The notes below the pieces were generated by a model, which saw only the letters and a list, made by a program, of their open reading frames with translations, was not told where the DNA came from and did not search any database. Positions 17,414 to 26,315 of a DNA stretch of 64,000 nucleotides are shown here, one piece after another. The stretch covers positions 310,001-374,000 of the forward strand of contig CAVRQR010000011.1 of the NCBI GenBank assembly GCA_963723495.1, in the 5' to 3' direction. The translations under genes were made by a program, and so were the position numbers. Positions within the stretch are counted from its first letter, which is position 1; every line of letters begins with the position of its first letter. The stretch comes from Gp6-AA40 sp963723495 (GTDB lineage: Bacteria > Acidobacteriota > Vicinamibacteria > Vicinamibacterales > UBA2999).

Positions 17414-20365
17414 GTGAACCGTCCCACTCCTCGCTCGACTCGTCTCGTGCGCGTTGCTGACCTGCACGCCTTTCGCGATGCCGCTGTCAGACTCGCGACG
17501 ACCGGGTCGCCCGTCGAGGCACGCGATCGCATCGTCGTCGTGCCGACGCGCGCGGCTGCGTCGCTGTTGATCCGGACCATCGAGGATTCTTCGCTCGACT
17601 CCACGACGCAGGCAGTCATCCTTCCCGATCTGGTGACGCCTCGCGAGCTCGTGTCGCGGCTCGGCGACCGTCTCGGCAGTTGGCGTCCGATCCTCACACC
17701 GGCCGAACGCGAGGTTCTTCTCGGCGTCGCGTGCCGGACGGCGCGCCAGGCGGGAGCCGAACCGCCATTTCATCTGCGGCCCGGTCTCATCGCCGAAATC
17801 CTGCGGTTGTACGACGAGCTGAAGCGTCGTCAGAACAACGTCGACGACTTCGAGCGGCGCGCGCTTGGCGTGCTCGAGCCGGGTGCGGCCATCGACCGCG
17901 GCGCCGAACGCCTGGTGAGGCAGACGCGATTCCTGGTTGCGGCATTTCGAGACTTCGAGCGCCGTTCGGCCGCCAGTGGCGACGATGAACACATGCTGCG
18001 CGCGAGGCTTGTCGCCGAGATGCCGCGCCGGCCATATCGGCACATCGTGTTGACGATCACCGATGAGGCGTTCGAACCCTACGGCCTGAGCCCGGCGGAC
18101 TGGGATCTGCTGACCCGTATTCCCGGTCTCGAGCGTCTCGATGTCATCGTCACCGACACGGTGCTCGCGGGGGCGCTTCACGAGCGTATTCACAGGATGC
18201 TGCCAGGGATCGAAGAGATTCGCGACGAGGCTGCGCTCGATCGGCAACTTCCGGTGCTCGTCATTCCCGCCACGGGACGAGCGGTGCATGTCGCTCGCGA
18301 TCGCGAAGAGGAAGTGGCCAGTGTGGCGCGGCGAGTCAAGCTCGCCGTTCGACTGGGTGAACTGTCTTCGCCGGGCCAGGCCGCACTGGTCGTCAGGCAG
18401 CGACTTCCGTATGTCTACGTGGCTCGCGAGATCCTGCGATCGGCCGGTGTGCCGTGCCAGACGTTCGACGCGCTGCCGCTGGCATCCGAGCCCTATGCGG
18501 CGGCGCTCGACCTGGTGCTGTCGTGTGTGAGCGCAGACTTCGCACGTATCCCGGCAATGGCGCTGCTTCGATCGCCGCATTTCCGTTTTGCTGACAGTCG
18601 CGACGTCTCGGCCCTCGATCGAGCGCTTGCCGCGTCCGGGTATCTGGGCGGCATCGAGGCGCTCGAGCGGCTCCTCGATGTGTGGCGTCAAGCGAGGGAC
18701 GTCCGGCTAAAGCCGGACGCAACCTCGAAAGCAAGTTCCACCGATCGTGCGATTCGGGCGGGAGAGCGGCTTCTTTCCATCGCGCGGGAACTCGCCTCTC
18801 TCAAGTCAGGCGCACCCGTGGCGGACCATCTGCACGTTCTGCTGACGTTTTTTCAGGCCCACGAATCGTCGGCTATGCCCGAGGAGTCGCTCCGCGCGCG
18901 CCACTTGCGAGCCCGCGGCGCGGTGCTCGTGACGCTCGCCGCGCTTCGTGACGCCTATTCCCGTTTCGATGCCGAGCCGGTTGACGGTGATGAGGTTGCT
19001 GCGCTCGTGCGTCGTTGGATCGAAGGGCAGACCTTCGCTCCACGCTCAGGTGAGGGAGGCGTTCACATCGTCGATGCCGACAGCGCGCGCTTCGGACAGT
19101 TCGATGACGTTCACATTGCTGGACTCGTCGAGGCCGAGTGGCCGGACCGCGCTCGGCAGAACATCTTCTATTCGCCAGCCGTCCTCCGGGAGCTTGGCTG
19201 GCCGGGCGAGGTCGATCGGCTGACCGGCGCGCGCGCGGCGTTTGCCGATCTGCTCCGGTTGCCGACGTCACGGCTGTCCGTCTCGACGTTTCTCCTCGAA
19301 GGCGATGCCCTGGTCAGTCCCTCGCCGTTCATCGACGAAGTGGAGCAGTGTGGCCTCGACTCAGTCGAGGAAGTCGAGCCGTCCACTCGCATCTTCGAGT
19401 CCGAAGCCCTCTGCCATGAACCGATCGACGCCACGCCTCTGAGCGCCTTTGCTCGTCAGTGGCTACCGCGACGAGTGCGTGTCGCTGAACTGCCGTTAGC
19501 GCGATTCCGGGGGTTCACGGAGCCTCCCGCGGCCCGGGCGTATTCGTTGAGCGCACTTGAACGCTATCAAGACTGTCCTTTCAAGTTCTTCGCGGCCGAC
19601 ATCCTGCGCCTCGAAGAAGTTCCCGAGGATGAGTCGACGATGTCGCCGCGGGCGCGAGGGCGTTTCATCCACGAAGTCTTTCAGCGCTTCTACGAGGCAT
19701 GGGACAGCCGCGGTGGCGGAGCGATCACGTCCGAGCGAGTGGACGAAGCGCGTGCGCTGATGGCAGAGGTTGCCGAACCTCTGCTCTCACGGTTGCCCGA
19801 AGCGGATGCCGCTCTCGAGCGTGCGCGGCTTTTCGGATCGGCTATTTCAACCGGCTCCCTGGAAATCGTTCTCGGGCACGAAGCGTCGTCGCCGGCCGAT
19901 GTTCGTGAACGGTGGCTCGAGTATCGGCTCGAAGGGGAGTTCGGGTTGGGATCCCAGCAAGGCCGAAAGGTGGCGTTGAGAGGCGTTGCCGATCGCATCG
20001 ACCTCCTCGCGGACGACCGGTTGCGGGTCGTGGACTACAAGACCGGAAGTGCGCCCAATCCTTCTCGTGCCCTGCAGGTCGCCATCTACGCGCTCTGCGC
20101 GCAGGAACGACTACACGATCGTGATGGCGGCAAGTGGCCGATCGCGGAGGCGCTCTACCTGGCGTTCAGCGGGAAGAAGTCGCAGGCCGACGTTGTGCGA
20201 GCAGGGCACGACCCCACGGAAGCACTCGAGGCCGCGCGCACGCGACTGCTTCGCATCGTCGATCGCATTGCGGGCGGCGAGTTTCCTCCGCAGCCGCACG
20301 ACGAGATCCTGTGTGACTTCTGCGCGTACGTCGCCGTGTGCCGCAAGGACTACGTGCATGATTGA
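17414..20365 (+). CDS. addB: AddB-like PD-(D/E)XK nuclease subunit of an AddAB helicase-nuclease
   Basis: 983 residues. AddAB processes double-strand DNA ends for RecA-dependent repair. The C-terminal nuclease has GRFIHEVF and DRIDLL..VVDYKTG (catalytic Asp and DYK). Four Cys fit the AddB iron-sulfur staple: one in YQDCPFKFF and three in CDFCAYVAVC (CxxCx5C). The N-terminal helicase-like part lacks a clear Walker A, as expected for AddB. Start is GTG 17414. It overlaps addA by 8 bp (20358-20365). An 18-bp palindrome at 18701-18718 sits in frame and is translated as VRLKPD, probably as an insertion in a surface loop. Confidence 0.85.
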   Translation: MNRPTPRSTRLVRVADLHAFRDAAVRLATTGSPVEARDRIVVVPTRAAASLLIRTIEDSSLDSTTQAVILPDLVTPRELVSRLGDRLGSWRPILTPAEREVLLGVACRTARQAGAEPPFHLRPGLIAEILRLYDELKRRQNNVDDFERRALGVLEPGAAIDRGAERLVRQTRFLVAAFRDFERRSAASGDDEHMLRARLVAEMPRRPYRHIVLTITDEAFEPYGLSPADWDLLTRIPGLERLDVIVTDTVLAGALHERIHRMLPGIEEIRDEAALDRQLPVLVIPATGRAVHVARDREEEVASVARRVKLAVRLGELSSPGQAALVVRQRLPYVYVAREILRSAGVPCQTFDALPLASEPYAAALDLVLSCVSADFARIPAMALLRSPHFRFADSRDVSALDRALAASGYLGGIEALERLLDVWRQARDVRLKPDATSKASSTDRAIRAGERLLSIARELASLKSGAPVADHLHVLLTFFQAHESSAMPEESLRARHLRARGAVLVTLAALRDAYSRFDAEPVDGDEVAALVRRWIEGQTFAPRSGEGGVHIVDADSARFGQFDDVHIAGLVEAEWPDRARQNIFYSPAVLRELGWPGEVDRLTGARAAFADLLRLPTSRLSVSTFLLEGDALVSPSPFIDEVEQCGLDSVEEVEPSTRIFESEALCHEPIDATPLSAFARQWLPRRVRVAELPLARFRGFTEPPAARAYSLSALERYQDCPFKFFAADILRLEEVPEDESTMSPRARGRFIHEVFQRFYEAWDSRGGGAITSERVDEARALMAEVAEPLLSRLPEADAALERARLFGSAISTGSLEIVLGHEASSPADVRERWLEYRLEGEFGLGSQQGRKVALRGVADRIDLLADDRLRVVDYKTGSAPNPSRALQVAIYALCAQERLHDRDGGKWPIAEALYLAFSGKKSQADVVRAGHDPTEALEAARTRLLRIVDRIAGGEFPPQPHDEILCDFCAYVAVCRKDYVHD
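18701..18718 (+). repeat. 18-bp palindrome inserted in frame in addB
   Basis: GTCCGGCTAAAGCCGGAC has an 8-bp stem and 2-nt centre and is read as V-R-L-K-P-D. Its exact reverse complement lies between genes at 61454-61471. Confidence 0.9.
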
Positions 20366-23300
20366 GCCGAGGCTGCCGTTCGACGAGGAGCCTGTCGAGT
20401 CGCGGATCGACGCACGCGACCGCGCGGGGCGCGAGCGCGCGGTCGATCCTCGATTCAACGTTGCGCTGGAAGCGTCGGCAGGCACTGGCAAGACCCGCGT
20501 GCTGGTCGATCGCTACGTGAACCTGCTGCGCGAAGGTGTCGACCCTTCCGAGATCCTGGCGCTCACCTTCACACGCAAAGCCGCGGCCGAGATGCGCGAG
20601 CGCATCATCGCGACGCTGCGCAACGCCGGCGCGCGCGGGGAGTTCCCGCCGGCGCGCTGGCGAGAGTTACGCGACCGGACTGCCGACGTCGCAATCAGCA
20701 CCATCGACGCATTCTGCCTGTCGCTGCTGCGCGAGTTCCCGCTCGAGGCAGACCTCGATCCTGGCTTCCAGATGGCGGACGAGACCGAGGTTCCGCGGCT
20801 CGTCGACGAGGCGCTCGATCGAGCGTTGCGCATCTGTCGGATCGTGGCGCGCGACGACGAGCACGTGGCGCTCGTGTTTGCACAGCTCGGCGACCGTCGT
20901 GCGCGTGCCGGACTGGCAGGTCTACTCGCCCGCCGCATTGTTGCCCCGAGCATCTTGGGTCGCTACCTGACGGCCGGACCTCGCGATCTCACCGTGCACG
21001 AGGCGGCGCGCCGCGGTGCCGCCTCACTGCTGGCGGTATTCGAAGCGATGCGGGGAGGGCTCGATCGGTTCCTCGACACCGGTCCGCTGCATCCGTCGTT
21101 CCGCCTCCTGCTGCGGCCGCTGCGCGATCTCGAAGAGGCGGTTGCCGCAGGCAATGACGTCGATCCCGTGATGGTGCAGGACGTGTTTCGCAAGGCGCGC
21201 GAACACTTCCTCACCAAGGAAGGGGAGCCGCGCAAGCAGCTTCCCGCGAAGTACAAGAAGGCGTTGTTCGCGTCGGCAGTCGACCATCAGGCACACAAGG
21301 ACCTGGTCGTCGGCCACGCGCAGGCAGTGCTCGACGCGCACCGGGCATGGCGTCGCGACCTCAATGTGCTGGTGTCGCGCGGCGTTTGGCGGATGTTCCG
21401 GATCGCCGAGGCGGAATACCGGCGCACGCTCGATGCACGGGCACTGCTCGACTTCCCTGACGTGCTGCTCAAGACGATCGAGCTCCTGCGTCAGATGGAG
21501 GAGTTCGCGCAGAGCCGCTTCCGCCTGGAAGCGCGGTATCACCACGTGCTCGTCGATGAATTCCAGGACACGAGCCGGGCGCAGTGGGAGCTGGTGTCAC
21601 TGCTCGTACAGGCATGGGGTGAAGGCGCCGGCCTCGCTCATGCCGGCGCCCTGCCCCCGTCGATCTTCATCGTGGGCGACCGCAAGCAGTCGATCTACGG
21701 CTTTCGCGATGCCGATGTGTCGCTGTTTCGTCAGGCCAGCGAGCACATGTCCAGTCTCAGGCCCGGTGGCGACGTACGCCGTTCGATCTCGCGCAGCTTC
21801 CGATCCGTTCCTCCGCTCCTGGCCTTCGTCAACGATTTGTGTGAAGGAGTGGCCAAGCTTCCCGATCGCCGCGACGCTTTTGCCTTCGAGGAGCAGGACC
21901 GTTTTCCGATCGACGCCGCCGATGAAGACGATTCCTCGCAGGCGTTGGGCGTCGTGACGGGAGACTCGTTCGAATCGTGTGCGCGCACGACCGCCCTCGA
22001 AGTCGCACGGCTCGTTCGTGAGGGAGTGCTGGTTCGCGATCGCGACACCGGGGTCCGCCGGCCGGTCCGCCCCGGTGATGTGGCGATCCTTTTCCGGACG
22101 CGGGAGAGCCATCGCGAGTACGAGCGCGCGCTGCAGGACGTCGGTATCTCCGCGTACGTCTACAAAGGACTCGGATTCTTCGACGCCGATGAGGTCAAGG
22201 ACGTGCTGGCCGTCCTCTGGTATCTCGCAGATCCAGTCTCGAACCTGAGGTCGGCCGCGCTTCTGCGCTCGCGGTTTGTCCGCGTGTCGGACGACGCGCT
22301 CAGGCGGCTCGCCCCGCAGTTCGCTGAAGCGCTCGGAGCGGAGGCACCACCCATGCTGGCGCTCGACAGCGACGATGCCGAAGTTCTTCGTCTGGCGCGC
22401 GAGTCGACCGCGAGGTGGCGCGCCCTCGCCGAGTGGATGCCACCGGCCGAGCTGCTCGATCGCGTGCTCGAGGAGTCCGCGTACGCGGCCGAGCTCAGAG
22501 GCCCTCGACTCGCGCAAGCGCGAGAGAACCTCAAGAAGATTCGAGCCATCATCCGCCGCATCCAGAATCGCGGCTACTCGACACTCGAACGGATCGTCAC
22601 TCACCTGGACCATCTCGCCGTTGGCGATGAGGCCAATGCCGTCATCGATGCCACCGATGCCGTGAGCCTGATGACGGTTCACGCGGCAAAGGGGCTGGAG
22701 TTTCCCGTCGTCTTCGTCGTCAACCTGTCGCGCGGCACGGGCAATTGGCGGGATGCGATCCGCATCGCAGGCGAGACCAGCGACGATGTATCGGTTTCAG
22801 TGGGCGACTTCGAGTCACGTGCGGATGAGGACGAGCCAGACCGGGATCGCGAGGAAACGAAGCGTCTGCTGTATGTGGCACTCACGCGAGCGCGTGATCG
22901 CCTGTATCTCGGTTCGGTTCTCAAGGAGGGTCGATTTCAGCCGACTCGAGGAAGTCTGGGTGAAGTGCTCCCGACATCGATGCCTGCTGTCTTCGTCGAG
23001 GCAGGGGCGGGCGCGACGGCGGTTTCGTGGGCGGGCGCGGCCCGATCTCACGTGATGAACGTGTGTGCGTCCGAACCGGTAGCTCCGAAGTCGACAGAAC
23101 CCCCGGGACTGAGCACGCCAGGCGGTGCCGGTCTGGAGATCCGCCCGGAGGCGGCGAGCGACTTCCTGCCGCTTGACGACAAGACGGTGCGAAGAGTCAC
23201 CGTGTCGGAGATGTCTGAAGCTGATCCGGGGGGACAGGTCGTTATCCCGGGCCGCGGCGCCAGTTCCGACAGATTGGTCGGTATCCTCGTCCACCGACTG

Positions 23301-23720
23301 CTGCAGCGCTCCGATTTGGCCTCCGACGTAAGCGCTGAGCAGCTTCACCAGTCGACGGTTGCCCTGCTGTCCGTCATCTCACCTGTTGAGCTTGCTGACA
23401 GGGAACCGCTGATCAAGCAGGTGATAGCCGGGTTTCGTCAGATCGCATCGCGCGCAAATATTCGCGAGCTCTACTCCTCCGGGCGGCCTTACCATGAGCT
23501 CCCGTTCACTATGCGGGCCGACGGCCGCATTGTTCGAGGTACGATCGACTGTCTGATCGCTTCAGAGGCTCAGGTTTCTGTGCTGGAATTCAAAACTGGC
23601 CGGCCGCGGCAGGAACACCAGGCTCAGATTGAGGTCTACAGTGCGGCGGCGCGGGCGCTTTTCCCGGATCTCCCGGTCCAGAGCCGGCTGGTGTATATGC
23701 CGGATCCGGCCCTCGTGTAA
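20358..23720 (+). CDS. addA: AddA-like UvrD/Rep-family helicase with C-terminal nuclease
   Basis: 1120 residues from ATG 20358, which overlaps the addB stop. Superfamily 1 motifs occur in order: Walker A EASAGTGKTRVL, Ia ALTFTRKAAAEMRERI, II LVDEFQDTS, III FIVGDRKQSIYGF, IV SRSFRSVPPLL, V MTVHAAKGLEFPVVF, VI RLLYVALTRARDRLYL. The C-terminal PD-(D/E)XK nuclease has GTIDCLIASEAQVSVLEFKTG and QIEVYSAAARAL. It is the motor and one of two nucleases of the AddAB complex. The frame extends upstream of 20358, but the overlap and the MIEPRLPFDEE start fit the usual layout. Confidence 0.9.
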   Translation: MIEPRLPFDEEPVESRIDARDRAGRERAVDPRFNVALEASAGTGKTRVLVDRYVNLLREGVDPSEILALTFTRKAAAEMRERIIATLRNAGARGEFPPARWRELRDRTADVAISTIDAFCLSLLREFPLEADLDPGFQMADETEVPRLVDEALDRALRICRIVARDDEHVALVFAQLGDRRARAGLAGLLARRIVAPSILGRYLTAGPRDLTVHEAARRGAASLLAVFEAMRGGLDRFLDTGPLHPSFRLLLRPLRDLEEAVAAGNDVDPVMVQDVFRKAREHFLTKEGEPRKQLPAKYKKALFASAVDHQAHKDLVVGHAQAVLDAHRAWRRDLNVLVSRGVWRMFRIAEAEYRRTLDARALLDFPDVLLKTIELLRQMEEFAQSRFRLEARYHHVLVDEFQDTSRAQWELVSLLVQAWGEGAGLAHAGALPPSIFIVGDRKQSIYGFRDADVSLFRQASEHMSSLRPGGDVRRSISRSFRSVPPLLAFVNDLCEGVAKLPDRRDAFAFEEQDRFPIDAADEDDSSQALGVVTGDSFESCARTTALEVARLVREGVLVRDRDTGVRRPVRPGDVAILFRTRESHREYERALQDVGISAYVYKGLGFFDADEVKDVLAVLWYLADPVSNLRSAALLRSRFVRVSDDALRRLAPQFAEALGAEAPPMLALDSDDAEVLRLARESTARWRALAEWMPPAELLDRVLEESAYAAELRGPRLAQARENLKKIRAIIRRIQNRGYSTLERIVTHLDHLAVGDEANAVIDATDAVSLMTVHAAKGLEFPVVFVVNLSRGTGNWRDAIRIAGETSDDVSVSVGDFESRADEDEPDRDREETKRLLYVALTRARDRLYLGSVLKEGRFQPTRGSLGEVLPTSMPAVFVEAGAGATAVSWAGAARSHVMNVCASEPVAPKSTEPPGLSTPGGAGLEIRPEAASDFLPLDDKTVRRVTVSEMSEADPGGQVVIPGRGASSDRLVGILVHRLLQRSDLASDVSAEQLHQSTVALLSVISPVELADREPLIKQVIAGFRQIASRANIRELYSSGRPYHELPFTMRADGRIVRGTIDCLIASEAQVSVLEFKTGRPRQEHQAQIEVYSAAARALFPDLPVQSRLVYMPDPALV

Positions 23721-23876
23721 GCCCTGCTCGATTCTGCACGAGAAATTTGCCCGGTTTCAGATGGGCCCGCAGTCTGGTTTCGCAAGATATTGCAATTCTG
23801 CATTGCGCCTGCTGGAGTGCTCCCATAAAATCAAAAGTTGGGAGTTGAAATATTGACGACGAAAGAGGATATCCGC

Positions 23877-24098
23877 GTGGCGCTGACCTGTCCCAGCTGT
23901 GGGAACGACCAGAACTTCCTTGTGAAGACACTGCAGATGCACGTCGTGCATCTCGAGGACTCGAGAGTCGAGGTGTCCGAGGAAGGGCGGCCGGCCGTGC
24001 TCGAAGTGCAGTGCGACGAATGTGAGACGGCGTTGAATTTCGATGAGATCGACGAAGGGGTCCGAAGAGAGCTGTTACTGACGCTTGGCGCCCGCTGA
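23877..24098 (+). CDS. Small zinc-ribbon protein
   Basis: About 73 residues: MALTCPSCGNDQNFLVKT ... VQCDECETALNFDEI. Two CxxC knuckles (CPSC, CDEC) form a zinc ribbon. GTG 23877 has AGAGGA 7 bases upstream; TTG 23853 and TTG 23838 are in-frame alternatives that would add 8 or 13 residues. It follows addA by 156 bases and faces another small zinc-ribbon gene. Function unknown; proteins like this often bind nucleic acid or act as adaptors. Confidence 0.65.
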   Translation: MALTCPSCGNDQNFLVKTLQMHVVHLEDSRVEVSEEGRPAVLEVQCDECETALNFDEIDEGVRRELLLTLGAR

Positions 24099-24110
24099 GG
24101 CGCGCGTCGA

Positions 24111-24284
24111 CTACCCGCCTTTAATGTCCTCGGCTTCCGCGTCCTCGAAGTAATCGCATTCCGGGCATAGCCACTCGAAGCTTTTCGTGGTCTTCATCTG
24201 AAGTGTGCCCGGCAGTCGATCGGTGACCTGGGTTTCCCGCAACTGCATCAATTCACCGCACATCGGGCACTCTTTGGTGACCAT
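24111..24284 (-). CDS. Small zinc-ribbon protein, 57 aa
   Basis: MVTKECPMCGELMQLRE, TLQMKTTKSFEWLCPECDYFEDAE. Two CxxC pairs (CPMC, CPEC) about 40 residues apart make a treble-clef or ribbon-type zinc site. ATG at 24284 is preceded on the minus strand by GAGGAGAAG with good spacing. It is convergent with the preceding zinc-ribbon gene and divergent from the DnaJ-finger gene. Acidic C-terminus. Function unknown. Confidence 0.75.
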   Translation of the reverse strand: MVTKECPMCGELMQLRETQVTDRLPGTLQMKTTKSFEWLCPECDYFEDAEAEDIKGG

Positions 24285-24325
24285 TGACTTCTCCTCAGTC
24301 GATACCTATCGGTACCAGCACTCTG

Positions 24326-24790
24326 ATGACCGGAGACGCCTTCCGTCCCCTCGGTGGTGAGCCGGTTGCACTCGTGGCAGCCGACGACGGTCGTGTGGAC
24401 GTGAGTTGCTTCGCCGATGAAGTCGTGATCGACTTCCCGTCTGTGGCTCTCGCCGTGGACCGCATCCGCAGAGGATTCCTCGTGGACGAGCCACCGCCGC
24501 GGTGGCAGACGACCGTCTATGTCTCGACCGCTGAAGCACGCCGCGGCGTGACGATGCCGGTCGAGGTGCCGGTGCGATTGACCTGCCACCAGTGCGGCGG
24601 TCGTGGCGAGTCATGGACGGAGCCGTGCACGCGGTGTGAAGGCACAGGCACTCTGCTTCTCCATCACGTCGTTCAGGTCACCATCCCGGCAGGGGTTCTC
24701 GACGGAGACCGTTTCCATTTCACCGTCGTCCCGCGTCACCACGCGTCGACACGTATCGAGCTTCAGGTTCGCATCGAGCTTCCTCGCTAG
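24326..24790 (+). CDS. DnaJ-type zinc-finger protein without J domain
   Basis: 154 residues. The middle has the DnaJ cysteine-rich repeat: CHQCGGRG and CTRCEGTG, half the usual four repeats, followed by VTIPAGVLDGDRFHFTV, which matches the start of DnaJ C-terminal domain II. The N-terminal half (ADDGRVDVSCFADEVVIDF) is not a J domain. It may be a minimal chaperone cofactor that binds substrate without DnaK stimulation. ATG 24326 is preferred over the in-frame TTG 24284. It is followed by a membrane gene 2 bases on. Confidence 0.75.
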   Translation: MTGDAFRPLGGEPVALVAADDGRVDVSCFADEVVIDFPSVALAVDRIRRGFLVDEPPPRWQTTVYVSTAEARRGVTMPVEVPVRLTCHQCGGRGESWTEPCTRCEGTGTLLLHHVVQVTIPAGVLDGDRFHFTVVPRHHASTRIELQVRIELPR

Positions 24791-24792
24791 CC

Positions 24793-25173
24793 GTGGAGCG
24801 GCACGTCACGCTCCTGCGCATTCTGGTGGGTCTCTGGGGCGGGCTCGCGATGCTGGTCGGAGTCTCGATGTTGCTGCTCGCCGCAGGCGCCTGGACGGAA
24901 TTCCGGCAATCTCTTGGCACGACGGTGGAGTTCGCCGCCGGGTTGACAACCGTGGTTTTTGCCGTCATTGGCGCGTTTGCGCTGCTCTGGGGGGGAACCC
25001 ATGTCTGGGCGTCGACGCTGCTGAGACGCCGCCGTCCCCTTGGCCGGGTCCTGACACTGGTGCTGGCGCTGGTCAATCTGCTCGTGCTGCCGTTCGGAAC
25101 CGCGCTGGGTGTGTATGCCCTGTGGGTTCTACTGACCAATGAGGGCCGTCGCCTCTTCGAGCCCACGCGGTAA
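24793..25173 (+). CDS. Small integral membrane protein, 126 aa
   Basis: Starts at GTG 24793, two bases after the DnaJ-finger gene, so the two are probably one transcript. About three membrane helices: ILVGLWGGLAMLVGVSMLLL, TTVVFAVIGAFALLWGG and LTLVLALVNLLVLPFG, with an RRRRP loop. No family identified. The pattern of helices ending GVYALWVLL is common in small, poorly known bacterial membrane proteins. Confidence 0.65.
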   Translation: MERHVTLLRILVGLWGGLAMLVGVSMLLLAAGAWTEFRQSLGTTVEFAAGLTTVVFAVIGAFALLWGGTHVWASTLLRRRRPLGRVLTLVLALVNLLVLPFGTALGVYALWVLLTNEGRRLFEPTR

Positions 25174-25185
25174 AATCACAAGGAT

Positions 25186-26286
25186 ATGGCTGCCACGCTG
25201 GACCGGGACGCGATCCTTCACGCGCTTCGCGTTGTTGTCGATCCCGATATTCGCAAAGACATCGTCTCGTTGGGATTCGTCAAGGACGTGGTCGTCTCCG
25301 GCCCGCGAGTGTCGTTCACGATCGAACTGACCACGCCTGCCTGTCCGGTCAAGGATCAACTTCGGGATCAGGCCGTCGCAGCGGTGCGCGCCTTGCCTGG
25401 CGTCAGCGATGTTGACGTCAAGCTTTCGGCGAACGTTCGCTCGGCCTCCGCTCCCGAGACCGGTCGTCTCCCTCTGGCCGGCGTGAAGAACGTCATCGCC
25501 GTGGGCGCCGGCAAGGGTGGCGTCGGCAAGACGACGGTCGCCGTGAACCTGGCGCTGTCGCTGGCGCGCTGCGGCAGCCGCGTCGGTATTCTCGACGGGG
25601 ACATCTACGGACCCAACGTGCCGATCATGCTCGGCATCAACGCGCAGCTGACGACCGACGGTCAGAAGATCGTGCCAGCGGAAAAATACGGTGTGCAGGT
25701 CGTATCGATCGGGTTCATGACCAACGACGATGCACCGATCATCTGGCGCGGACCGATGCTGCACGGCGCCATTCAGCAGTTCTTCCGCGAGGTGGCCTGG
25801 AAGGACTTGGACTACCTCATCGTGGACATGCCGCCAGGAACCGGTGACGTCGCGCTGAGTCTCAGTCAGACAGTGCCGGTCGTCGGCTCTATCGTGGTGA
25901 CGACGCCGCAGCTGGTTTCGCTGGCCGACAGTCGCCGCGCCGTTCGCATGTATCAGAAGCTCAATATCCCGACACTTGGTGTGGTCGAGAACATGAGCTA
26001 CTACGCCTGTCCGAACTGTCACCACGAAACCGACATCTTCGGGCATGGCGGAGGTGAAGGGCTCGCCACTGATATGGGCGTGCCATTTCTGGGTCGTCTT
26101 CCGGTGTATCAGCCGATTCGCGAGGGCGGGGATACCGGCGTGCCGCTCGTGATCGGTGAACCCGCGTCGGCAGCGGCGCGATCGTTCCTGACGGTCGCCG
26201 AACGAACCGCCGCGCAAGTGTCGATTGCGGCACACAAGACGGCCGAAGCCAACAAGGGCAAGATTCCACTCATCCCTGTGCGATAG
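25186..26286 (+). CDS. Mrp/NBP35 family iron-sulfur carrier ATPase
   Basis: 366 residues. An N-terminal MIP18/DUF59 domain (residues about 5-90; TTPACPVKD) is followed by a P-loop ATPase with a deviant Walker A GAGKGGVGKTT (107-117), DGDIYGPN and MPPGTGD. The C-terminal CPNC (YYACPNCHHE) binds the bridging Fe-S cluster in the dimer. The family delivers Fe-S clusters to apoproteins in the cytoplasm. It lies downstream of addAB, whose AddB subunit needs such a cluster. Start ATG 25186 is 12 bases after the membrane gene. Confidence 0.93.
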   Translation: MAATLDRDAILHALRVVVDPDIRKDIVSLGFVKDVVVSGPRVSFTIELTTPACPVKDQLRDQAVAAVRALPGVSDVDVKLSANVRSASAPETGRLPLAGVKNVIAVGAGKGGVGKTTVAVNLALSLARCGSRVGILDGDIYGPNVPIMLGINAQLTTDGQKIVPAEKYGVQVVSIGFMTNDDAPIIWRGPMLHGAIQQFFREVAWKDLDYLIVDMPPGTGDVALSLSQTVPVVGSIVVTTPQLVSLADSRRAVRMYQKLNIPTLGVVENMSYYACPNCHHETDIFGHGGGEGLATDMGVPFLGRLPVYQPIREGGDTGVPLVIGEPASAAARSFLTVAERTAAQVSIAAHKTAEANKGKIPLIPVR

Positions 26287-26315
26287 CACTCCGGTTGCTG
26301 CGACCGCCTCGACCA

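Noticed and set aside
16991..18691. A 566-aa minus-strand reading frame
   Set aside because: Shadow of the exported-protein and addB genes in GC-rich DNA; no domain, odd His/Arg-rich text.
21597..22682. A 361-aa minus-strand reading frame
   Set aside because: Lies wholly opposite addA motifs and has no recognisable family.
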